Shown: positions 28,563 through 35,867 of the stretch, in pieces
Layout: every line of letters starts with the position of its first letter
How positions within the stretch are numbered: position 1 is the first letter of the stretch
Assembly (NCBI GenBank): GCA_023436395.1
Contig: JAEZJJ010000102.1
Coordinates: forward strand, 1 to 63,498
Direction: 5' to 3'
Source of the DNA: Bacillota bacterium
GTDB taxonomy: Bacteria > Bacillota > Clostridia > Lachnospirales > Cellulosilyticaceae
DNA: 63,498 bases
Position numbers and translations under genes: made by a program
The notes under the pieces: generated by a model
Told to the model about the DNA's origin: nothing
Databases searched by the model: none
The model's input: the letters and a program-made list of their open reading frames with translations, nothing else

Positions 28563-29658
28563 TATTTTCCTCCAAGTATGTTTGTTCAATTGCTTGTTCT
28601 TGTTTAGTTAGGCCTAGACCTAATAGTGTTTTAATCCTAATGCAAGTCAGGTTAATGCACTTTGTATTTCTTAAAATGCGACCACCTTGTCCAATTACAC
28701 GGCCATGCCATTCTGTTAAGTTGTTTCGTTTCCAATCAATAGTATTTAAATCCTTAAATACACAAGAAAAATCTTTTAGGTTATTTTGAAGAAGATAATT
28801 ACCAATACTCCCAAAAGCTTCTAGCACTGTTCCATAAGAGATAATATATTCTTCACGCATGGTATATGGAGTTAAGGACTTATTAAATACTAGTTGCCAT
28901 TCCTCAATATGATCGGTTAGATAGTTCCAATAATCAGTAATAAAACTATCTATAGAGGTTTTTAAATGAGGATCTTCATAGGATGAATTGGCAATAATAC
29001 GTTGATTTGCTTTATAGAAATTACTGATAGTAAATAATTTATTTGAAAACTTAGGTAAAGTAGATTTCTCTAGGTCTGTAAATTCATAGAGATGAGGATT
29101 ATTAAATATAATTTCTTTAGTAAGTGTTGAAATAGGATCTCTATGATCAAAGGTAATGCTAATAGACTTTGATACATTAATAGCATGTTTATTTAAATCT
29201 GAAAAAATTTGTTGGCTTCGTTTTAAGCCCTCATCAATAAAAAGAACAATAGAGATAGTCTCGTTTTCCAAAGAACTATCTGCTTTTAGTGCCTGGTCAA
29301 GGGCGTGTTTACGATGTTGTCCGTCGTTGATGAGCAGGCGACTGTCCATATCGATTTTAAGTGTTCCAATAGAATGAAATAGTTCTCCATTAAAAGGAAT
29401 AAATTCATATTGACCATCCATAGAAGCTGTTAAGGACGAAAAGACATAATCATTTCTATTTTGAAGGATATAATCCGAAATTTCAGGTATACGTTGCTTG
29501 TTAAGCGTACGTTGTGAGCGAGCTTCAGGGGAGAGGTCTTCATCATTAAAGATAAATAATTTAGGTAAAACCTTAAGTGGACACATAATGACAAAATAGT
29601 CTCTACCTGCTTGATTCCCCTTTACTGCGGGAAAAGAATAACAAAATGTTAACGACAT
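28555..29658 (-). CDS. dndB: DndB phosphorothioation regulator/DGQHR protein
   Basis: A 367-residue DndB with the diagnostic DGQHR motif at 112-116 and a C-terminal domain containing a GRVIGQGGRIL segment. DndB is known to be non-essential for modification but to influence its extent and, in some systems, transcription of the dnd operon. It is the first gene of the minus-strand dndBCDEA operon, with AGAGGTG before the ATG. It is divergent from the small gene at 29799, and a short palindrome lies between them. Confidence 0.92.
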   Translation of the reverse strand: MSLTFCYSFPAVKGNQAGRDYFVIMCPLKVLPKLFIFNDEDLSPEARSQRTLNKQRIPEISDYILQNRNDYVFSSLTASMDGQYEFIPFNGELFHSIGTLKIDMDSRLLINDGQHRKHALDQALKADSSLENETISIVLFIDEGLKRSQQIFSDLNKHAINVSKSISITFDHRDPISTLTKEIIFNNPHLYEFTDLEKSTLPKFSNKLFTISNFYKANQRIIANSSYEDPHLKTSIDSFITDYWNYLTDHIEEWQLVFNKSLTPYTMREEYIISYGTVLEAFGSIGNYLLQNNLKDFSCVFKDLNTIDWKRNNLTEWHGRVIGQGGRILRNTKCINLTCIRIKTLLGLGLTKQEQAIEQTYLEENNE

Positions 29659-29750
29659 AATTCACCTCTTTTACGTACGTAAGATATAAATATTATATGT
29701 GTATATTTGAGGTTTTGCAAGTTGAGATCAGATTAAAGAAAAAAATGTAG

Positions 29751-29773
29751 ATTATAACATATTGTTATATAAT
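29751..29773. promoter_or_regulatory. Palindrome in the dndB divergent promoter region
   Basis: ATAACA-TAT-TGTTAT (29754-29768) is a perfect 6-bp inverted repeat with a 3-base spacer. A TATAAT reads toward dndB on the minus strand (29756-29751) and another reads toward 29799 on the plus strand (29768-29773), so a repressor bound here would touch both -10 regions. Neither has an obvious -35 box, which leaves the promoter call weak. Confidence 0.4.
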
Positions 29774-29798
29774 ATTATTAATAAGGAGGGGATGTAGA

Positions 29799-30305
29799 GT
29801 GAGGGAAGATAAAAATATTGAAAGTGACTTAACCAAGATTATATTTAATAAAAGGACGCAATCATTATATCCACACATAATAATTGACATTATTTTTAAT
29901 GAGATACAAATAAATGATGAGGGGATAAGAATAAATAGGAACGATTTATTTCTTAGGTTCTATCTAACAGCTAAAAAATGGGTGAAGACTTATAAGTTAA
30001 ATCTTGCTGAGAATTCTATGGTGAATCAGATTATAGAAAAAGAGAGGACACAGAATGATAGTATTGAAAAGATAAACCATTCACGAATAGGGGACAGGGT
30101 TATTAAGAATGTAGTAAGTGGAAAAAATGTATTTGAATATGATGCGGATATAGAACAAGTAATTGTGGATCAAGAAGTAGTAAAAGTGTTAAAAAAGGAC
30201 TTGGATTATTGGAGACAAGAAAATTTAGAGGCTGCAAAGCAATTATGCATTAAGTATAATGAGGATAGAGAAAAGGAAATTAATGAGCTCTTTAAAGATA
30301 TGTAA
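29799..30305 (+). CDS. Small protein divergent from dndB
   Basis: A 168-residue protein of unknown family, starting at GTG 29799 with AAGGAGGG eight bases upstream. It is charged and helical with no signal peptide, membrane segment or metal site. I could not find a convincing helix-turn-helix. Because it is divergent from dndB across a palindrome, a regulatory role is possible, but it could equally be an accessory defence protein. The methyltransferase gene follows 42 bases downstream. Confidence 0.65.
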   Translation: MREDKNIESDLTKIIFNKRTQSLYPHIIIDIIFNEIQINDEGIRINRNDLFLRFYLTAKKWVKTYKLNLAENSMVNQIIEKERTQNDSIEKINHSRIGDRVIKNVVSGKNVFEYDADIEQVIVDQEVVKVLKKDLDYWRQENLEAAKQLCIKYNEDREKEINELFKDM

Positions 30306-30347
30306 AGGATAGAAGTACTCAATTATTAGTAAGTAGGGATAAAAGAA

Positions 30348-30929
30348 ATGATAAATGATTTTTATAATAGTAATGCTATAGAGTTTTTTACAAGTACAGT
30401 TAAAGCAGATATGAGTAAAAACTATATGCCATTTTTAAGATTACTACCTAAAGGAGCCACTATACTAGATGCAGGATGTGGCTCAGGAAGAGATAGCTTA
30501 GCCTTTAAAGAAATGGGATATCAAGTAACAGCAATAGACGCTAGTGAAGAATTGTGTAAGTTAGCAGCAGAGCACATAGGACAAGAAGTAAGGAATATAA
30601 GATTTGAGGAGCTGGACTATGAAAATGCATTTGACGGTATATGGGCATGTGCCTCTTTACTTCATGTATCTAGTATGGCACTACCCCAAGTTATTCAGAA
30701 ATTAGCTAAATCGTTAAAGAATGATGGTGTATTATATGCTTCCTTTAAATATGGGGAATTTGAAGGTGAGAGAAACAACAGATATTTTCATGATTTAACA
30801 GAAGAAAAAGCTAGGAACTTATTCACGGTAGAGGGATTAAAAGTAGATAAGATGTGGATAACGAGGGATGTTAGAGAAGGACGTGGGGATGAAAAATGGT
30901 TGAACTTAATTATAAGTAAAAGTGGATAA
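30348..30929 (+). CDS. Class I SAM-dependent methyltransferase
   Basis: A 193-residue Rossmann-fold methyltransferase. The SAM-binding motif DAGCGSGRDS is at 41-50 and the acidic residue after strand two is in VTAIDAS. The WACASLLHV segment follows as motif IV. It lacks DNA-methylase NPPY/DPPY motifs, so a small-molecule or protein substrate is more likely. It lies between the dndB-divergent gene and a terminator at 30990 and may share a transcript with the gene at 29799. Confidence 0.85.
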   Translation: MINDFYNSNAIEFFTSTVKADMSKNYMPFLRLLPKGATILDAGCGSGRDSLAFKEMGYQVTAIDASEELCKLAAEHIGQEVRNIRFEELDYENAFDGIWACASLLHVSSMALPQVIQKLAKSLKNDGVLYASFKYGEFEGERNNRYFHDLTEEKARNLFTVEGLKVDKMWITRDVREGRGDEKWLNLIISKSG

Positions 30930-30989
30930 ATTTGATAGTGCTATAGCATTTGATTAAGGGAATATAATTCTACCTAGTTACCCATTATT

Positions 30990-31036
30990 GGCTATTTCTA
31001 AAGCTAGCAAACGCTAATTTTAGAAATAGCCTTTTT
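30990..31036 (+). terminator. Rho-independent terminator
   Basis: A perfect 13-bp stem (30990-31002 with 31019-31031) is followed by TTTTT. It ends the methyltransferase transcript. Confidence 0.85.
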
Positions 31037-31092
31037 CTATAGAAGCTGCTACAATAAATATAAAAAAGACAAGGTGACGGGAGAGACAGCTA

Positions 31093-31497
31093 ATGAAAAA
31101 ATTTGAAGTAGTTGCAGGCATTATTATGTACGAAGATAAAATCTTATGTATGCAGCGTAATAAGGGAAAATATGAATATATGTCTTATAAATATGAGTTT
31201 CCAGGTGGGAAGATAGAGCCTGGCGAAACGAGAGCTCAGGCACTTCAAAGAGAGTTAGTAGAGGAAATGGCTTTAGAGGTAGAGATAGGGGATGAAGATT
31301 ACTACATGAGCGTAGAACATGAGTATCCCGATTTTACCATTACTATGCATAGTTTTATTTGTCGTGTAGCAAGTCAGGAATTTGTAAGGAAAGAGCATGT
31401 GGATCATAAGTGGCTTACGAGAGAAGAACTGATGACTTTAGATTGGGCACCAGCAGATATACCTATTGCAAAGCGTTTACAGGGGGCTTGTGAATGA
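31093..31497 (+). CDS. Nudix (MutT-like) hydrolase
   Basis: A 134-residue Nudix hydrolase acting on a nucleoside diphosphate-linked substrate. The Nudix box runs from GGKIEPGET at about 38 to RELVEEMA near 60, with Ala in place of the usual Gly after EE; the metal-binding Glu residues are intact. The fold and length match small 8-oxo-dGTP-type enzymes. The stop overlaps the start of the helicase gene by 4 bases (ATGA), so the two are coupled and likely work together. Confidence 0.88.
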   Translation: MKKFEVVAGIIMYEDKILCMQRNKGKYEYMSYKYEFPGGKIEPGETRAQALQRELVEEMALEVEIGDEDYYMSVEHEYPDFTITMHSFICRVASQEFVRKEHVDHKWLTREELMTLDWAPADIPIAKRLQGACE

Positions 31498-34370
31498 ATT
31501 TCATAGAGGAATTAAAGAAGGGGTTACACACAGGCTTTATTAATTTCCAAAGAACTTCACTAGAAGAATATCAACCCAGTTTACTAATTAATGATAGACA
31601 GGAAGAAAAGAGAGTATTGACGACTCTTATTAAAGAGCTTAATGAGTGTGACGCCTTTTATTTCTCTGTGGCATTTATCACGAATAGTGGCATTGCCTCT
31701 ATAATTAATGTTTTAAAAGAATTAGAAGAGAAAGGTGTAAAGGGGAAGATTATTGCTTCTCAGTATCAGAACTTTACACAGCCTCAGGCACTTAGACGTT
31801 TGAAGTCTTTTTCTAATATAGAGCTTAAAATAGTGACAGAAGATAATTTTCATGCGAAAAGTTATATTTTTAGAAAGGGAACCAGATTTACTTTAATTAT
31901 TGGAAGTAGTAATCTGACTCAAAATGCCTTGAGCTATAACAAGGAATGGAATCTAAAGGTATCCTCAGCAGAAGACGGGGACCTTTTGAAATATACCATG
32001 AAGGAGTTTTGGCGTACCTTTGACGGGGCGATAGAGGTGACTGAGGCGTGGCTTGCAGAGTATGAAATCATTTATAAGGATCAATGTAAAGCCAATAGAC
32101 AAGTTGTCTATGATGTGCAGACTACCAAACCTATTTTACCAAATAAGATGCAGTTAGAAGCTCTTGAGTCCCTGGAGAAGCTAAGGAACGAAGGGAAGGA
32201 TAAGGCGCTTTTAATATCCGCTACAGGGACAGGGAAAACTTATTTTTCTGCCTTTGATGCTAAAAGGGTTAATCCTAAAAAGCTTTTATTTGTGGTGCAT
32301 AGAGAAAATATCACAAGGGCTTCTCTAAGAAGTTATAAAAGAATATTTGGTAGAGATGTCACCATGGGGATATTGAGTGGGAGTAGTAAGGATTATGAGG
32401 CAAGATTTTTATTTTCAACCATTCAAACCTTATCAAAAGATTATGTATTAGAGAAGTTTAGTCCGGAGCATTTTGATTATATCGTTATTGATGAGGTCCA
32501 TCGCTCAGGTTCTAGTAGTTATGAAAAGATCTTAAAGTACTTTAAGCCAAAGTTTTTACTCGGTATGTCAGCTACGCCAGAACGTACAGATGGCTATGAT
32601 ATTTATAAGACCTTTGATTATAATATTGCCTATGAAATTAGATTAAATAAAGCTTTGGAAGAACAAATGTTATGTCCTTTTCATTATTACGGGGTGAGTG
32701 AACTTGAAATTGATGGGCAAGTCATAGATGAAAAAACATCTTTTAATCATCTAGTCTCTGATGAGCGGGTAGAACGTATTTTGGATAAAGCAAACTTCTA
32801 TGGCTGTGATGAGGGTAGGGTAAAGGGCCTCGTTTTTTGCAGTAGTGTAAATGAAGCAAAGGAACTTTCAGCCCAGTTTAATCGAAGGGGTTATCAAACC
32901 ATTGCTTTAGATGGAAGTAGTAGTGAAAATGAGAGAGAAGAAGCCATTGAAAGGCTTGAAAAGGACGAGCCTGAAGGGGATTACCTGGATTATATTTTTA
33001 CAGTCGATATTTTCAACGAAGGGGTAGATATTCCTTCTATTAATCAGATTATTATGCTGCGTCCCACTCAATCTTCTATTGTCTTTGTCCAGCAGTTAGG
33101 ACGAGGACTTAGAAAAAGTGAAGGGAAAGAGTATGTAGTAGTCATTGACTTTATAGGAAACTATATGAGTAACTTTTTAGTACCTATTGCCTTATATGGG
33201 GATCGTTCTTTTAACAAAGACCAGCTTAGAAAGCTTATGAGTAATGGGAGCTGCAGTATACCAGGTGTTTCGACAGTGAATTTTGACCGTATTACGAAAG
33301 AACGTATTTATGAAGCCATTAATACTTCTAATATGGCGACTAAGAAAGCCTTGGTTGAAGAGTATCAACTACTGAAATTCAAATTAGGTAGAATGCCAAT
33401 GATGATGGATTTTGTTAGCCATGGAAGTCGTGATCCCTTTGGTTTTGTAGCGTACTCAGGGTCTTATTATCAATTTGTTGCGAGTGTTGAAACCTTAGGG
33501 GTAAGTTTATCCAAAGAGGAGAAGGTACACTTAGAGTTCTATTCCAAGGAGTTAGGAAATGGCAAACGTATTGAGGAGCTCCTATTACTAGATGGACTTA
33601 TTAGAGAAGGTGAGTTAACAAGGCAGGAGTTTAAAGAGTTGATTAATGAGACTTATGGCTATGACATTTTAGAAGAAACTTTAGACTCTAGTGTACGTTA
33701 TTTAAATGGGGACTTTTTCAAAAAACAAGACCAAGAAAAGTATGGAAAACCCCACAGTGTTGTAGTCGAAAATGAAACACTTAAAATGGCTGAGGGCTTA
33801 AAAAATGATCTTAAAAACCATGGATTTAAAACCTATCTTTTAGATCTTATTGCTTATGGGATAGATGGATTTAACAAAGCCTATAGCCTAGAAACCTATG
33901 ACAAAGGTTTTATAAGATATCAAAAGTACTCTAGGAAGGATGTTTGCCGCATTCTTAATTGGGAAAGTGATGAGTCTTCCACGATGTATGGTTACCGCAT
34001 CAAGTATAATACCTGCCCTATTTTTGTAACCTATCATAAGCAGGAAGATATTAGTGAAAGCACCAAATACGAGGATTGTTTCCTTAATAAAAAGCAGTTT
34101 AACTGGATGACACGAAGCGGCGTAACGACTGAGTCTAAGGAAACCATTGCTATTAGAGATCATAAACAAACAGGGCTTCGTATCCCTTTATTTGTTAAAA
34201 AGAGTGATGGGGAAGGTTCGGATTTCTACTATATGGGAGATGTAGAACCTATGGCAATTGCCCAGACGACGATTAAAAATGATAAGGGTGAAGATAAACC
34301 TATTGTGAATATCCTTTTTGATATGAAACATAGTGTACCAGATAATCTGTATGACTATTTAATACAATAG
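31494..34370 (+). CDS. PLD-like/DEAD helicase with DUF3427 C-terminus
   Basis: A 958-residue fusion. The N-terminal 190 residues are phospholipase D-like, with FHAKSYIF near 118 and IGSSNLTQNAL near 137, as in PLD-type nuclease domains. A superfamily 2 helicase follows: Walker A SATGTGKT near 241, DEVH near 331, MSATPERTDG near 358 and QQLGRGLRKSEGK near 533. The last 350 residues correspond to the DUF3427-type C-terminal domain. Such proteins occur with Nudix genes in defence neighbourhoods. A nuclease-helicase acting on foreign DNA is the likely role; this is inference. Its start overlaps the Nudix stop. Confidence 0.87.
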   Translation: MNFIEELKKGLHTGFINFQRTSLEEYQPSLLINDRQEEKRVLTTLIKELNECDAFYFSVAFITNSGIASIINVLKELEEKGVKGKIIASQYQNFTQPQALRRLKSFSNIELKIVTEDNFHAKSYIFRKGTRFTLIIGSSNLTQNALSYNKEWNLKVSSAEDGDLLKYTMKEFWRTFDGAIEVTEAWLAEYEIIYKDQCKANRQVVYDVQTTKPILPNKMQLEALESLEKLRNEGKDKALLISATGTGKTYFSAFDAKRVNPKKLLFVVHRENITRASLRSYKRIFGRDVTMGILSGSSKDYEARFLFSTIQTLSKDYVLEKFSPEHFDYIVIDEVHRSGSSSYEKILKYFKPKFLLGMSATPERTDGYDIYKTFDYNIAYEIRLNKALEEQMLCPFHYYGVSELEIDGQVIDEKTSFNHLVSDERVERILDKANFYGCDEGRVKGLVFCSSVNEAKELSAQFNRRGYQTIALDGSSSENEREEAIERLEKDEPEGDYLDYIFTVDIFNEGVDIPSINQIIMLRPTQSSIVFVQQLGRGLRKSEGKEYVVVIDFIGNYMSNFLVPIALYGDRSFNKDQLRKLMSNGSCSIPGVSTVNFDRITKERIYEAINTSNMATKKALVEEYQLLKFKLGRMPMMMDFVSHGSRDPFGFVAYSGSYYQFVASVETLGVSLSKEEKVHLEFYSKELGNGKRIEELLLLDGLIREGELTRQEFKELINETYGYDILEETLDSSVRYLNGDFFKKQDQEKYGKPHSVVVENETLKMAEGLKNDLKNHGFKTYLLDLIAYGIDGFNKAYSLETYDKGFIRYQKYSRKDVCRILNWESDESSTMYGYRIKYNTCPIFVTYHKQEDISESTKYEDCFLNKKQFNWMTRSGVTTESKETIAIRDHKQTGLRIPLFVKKSDGEGSDFYYMGDVEPMAIAQTTIKNDKGEDKPIVNILFDMKHSVPDNLYDYLIQ

Positions 34371-34500
34371 ATGAATGGAACTATAATAATCCACTTTATT
34401 GAATTGATATGAATAAAAAAATATTAAATATATAAACAATGTATTGTAAATGTGAATACAATGTATTATTATTAACTATAATAAAGTAGGAGGTGATTTT

Positions 34501-34770
34501 ATGGCACAGACAACTTTAAGTGTACGTATGGATGAAAATGTAAAGAAACAATTTGATACATTTTGTAATGCTGTAGGGATGAATACATCTGTTGCAATTA
34601 ACTTATTTGTCAAAACTGTTATTAGAGAAAATAGAATACCATTTGAAATAGGGTTAGGAAATGATCCTTTTTATTCAGAAGCTAACCAGAGTCGCCTTAT
34701 AGAAGCTGCCAAACGTATAGAAGCAGGAAGTGGTATAGAGCATGACTTAATTGAGGTAGATGATGATTAA
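34501..34770 (+). CDS. RelB/DinJ-family antitoxin
   Basis: An 89-residue antitoxin of the RelB/DinJ type. The N-terminal ribbon-helix-helix MAQTTLSVRMDENVKKQFD is typical, followed by the INLFVKTVIRENRIPFEI segment. AGGAGGTG is placed just before the ATG. The gene overlaps the toxin reading frame by 8 bases. Because that toxin is broken, this antitoxin may be an orphan. Confidence 0.88.
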   Translation: MAQTTLSVRMDENVKKQFDTFCNAVGMNTSVAINLFVKTVIRENRIPFEIGLGNDPFYSEANQSRLIEAAKRIEAGSGIEHDLIEVDDD

Positions 34771-35026
34771 GGTATGGGACGAAGAAGCTTGGGAAGATTA
34801 CTTATACTGGCAAACACAAGATAAGAAGACATTAAAAAGAATTAACCAGCTTATAAAGGATATTGATCGTAATGGGTATGAAGGCATAGGGAAACCGGAG
34901 CCATTACGAGGGAATCTTAGTGGTTACTGGAGTAGGTGAATAGATGAATGTAATCGTATAGTTTATAAAATATCTGATAGCAAGCTTATTATTATACAAT
35001 GTGGATCACACTATAGAGATAAATGA
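34763..35026 (+). pseudogene. YoeB/Txe-type toxin with in-frame stop
   Basis: The frame encodes an 87-codon Txe/YoeB ribosome-dependent mRNA interferase. It begins MIKVWDEEAWEDYLYW and continues KRINQLIKDI, KPEPLRGNLSGYWSR, then a TGA at codon 59 (34937-34939), then IDECNRIVYKI and CGSHYRDK-stop. Family members have Arg at this position (WSRRID), so a single base change explains the stop. The truncated 58-residue product would lack the C-terminal catalytic His/Tyr region. ATG overlaps the antitoxin end. Confidence 0.87.
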
Positions 35027-35043
35027 TTTTGTGAAAAACAAAC

Positions 35044-35084
35044 GGTGCTAATGATGTAATGATACATGGTCAGCACTTTTATTT
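35044..35084 (+). terminator. Possible terminator after the toxin relic
   Basis: GTGCT (35045-35049) pairs with AGCAC (35072-35076), with an inner ATGTA/TACAT stem, followed by TTTTATTTT. It is short, so the call is moderate. Confidence 0.5.
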
Positions 35085-35104
35085 TGCAAAAATTTAAAAA
35101 TAAT

Positions 35105-35144
35105 ACTAGGGAGTCATCTTTTTCATCACATATATAGAAGTGAA
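35105..35144 (+). repeat. Leader element copy B
   Basis: A 40-base block just before the DUF1659 ribosome binding site. It differs from the copy at 50571-50610 in only two positions, and related blocks exist at 46513-46551 and, inverted, at 137-176. Its function is unknown. Confidence 0.75.
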
Positions 35145-35169
35145 AGCATAACAAAAGGAGGTGAAAAAG

Positions 35170-35364
35170 ATGGCAATTACAGCAGATGTTAAAAACGTCA
35201 AAGTATCACTTAAGCTTGCAAAGGGGAGTCAAACCATATCTGATTGTAGCAAAACAGCTTCATTTGAAGGACTCTATGGAGTAGCTATAGCTGTGGCTGG
35301 GTTACTTAATGAAGAGCTTGAAGCAGTGACAAAGGTAGAAGAAACTTCTCTTATTGAAGAGTAA
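35170..35364 (+). CDS. DUF1659-family small protein (cassette 1)
   Basis: A 64-residue protein of the DUF1659 type, with no known activity. ATG 35170 is chosen because GGAGGTG overlaps the upstream GTG at 35161. It is almost identical to the protein at 50634-50828 (about three differences). It is followed 36 bases later by a DUF2922 gene, the usual partner in Clostridia and Bacilli. It has no signal peptide and no membrane segment. Confidence 0.8.
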   Translation: MAITADVKNVKVSLKLAKGSQTISDCSKTASFEGLYGVAIAVAGLLNEELEAVTKVEETSLIEE

Positions 35365-35400
35365 GCATCTACCTATCTTTAAGGAAAGGAGGAAACATTT

Positions 35401-35628
35401 ATGGCAGAAATCACAAAGAAAAACCTTGTACTTACTTTTGCGACAAGTGCTGGTAAGGAAGTCAAACTTACGCTCACTAAACCAAAAGAAGGTCTTACAG
35501 GCAGTGAAATCAATACAGCAATGACAGACATCATCGCTGCTAATGCTTTAGGGGAAGATGGTTTAGTAACTAAAAAAGTAGATGCTAAATACGTTGTTCA
35601 ACAAACTGAGGCAATCTCACTTGCATAA
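35401..35628 (+). CDS. DUF2922-family small protein (cassette 1)
   Basis: A 75-residue DUF2922 protein with the typical pattern: an N-terminal LVLTFATSAGKEVKLTL strand region, then PKEGLTGSEINTAM and a C-terminal VVQQTEAI. Function is unknown. It is paired with the DUF1659 gene upstream, and both are duplicated at 50634-51092. An AGGAGGA site precedes the start, and a terminator hairpin follows at 35644. Confidence 0.82.
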   Translation: MAEITKKNLVLTFATSAGKEVKLTLTKPKEGLTGSEINTAMTDIIAANALGEDGLVTKKVDAKYVVQQTEAISLA

Positions 35629-35643
35629 TAAGGTTTATAGAGG

Positions 35644-35690
35644 CACCTTTTAATATAGCTTAGGCTAGTATTAGAAGGTGTTTCTTTTTA
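35644..35690 (+). terminator. Terminator of cassette 1
   Basis: CACCTTTTAATA (35644-35655) pairs with TATTAGAAGGTG (35669-35680) with one internal mismatch, followed by a T-rich run. Confidence 0.75.
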
Positions 35691-35867
35691 AGTAGATGAT
35701 TATTTTGTTTTCATTTGCGAGTTTTTTATGCTACAAATTAATACATAATCCCTCATATATGAAAACAAGTGACAATTTACTACAATGTGTTATAATATAA
35801 AAAAGTCGAAATTTTATATAATATAATAAAAAAATAGGAAAATTAAAAACATTATATGGAGGGTGTT

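Noticed and set aside
586..29658. Complete 7-deazaguanine (Dpd) modification system
   Set aside because: No transglycosylase-like DpdA or its partners DpdB and DpdC are present in the window; the modification genes here are dnd.
34937..34939. In-frame TGA as selenocysteine or programmed readthrough in the toxin
   Set aside because: No SECIS-like hairpin follows, and the family residue here is Arg, so a simple point mutation is the better explanation.
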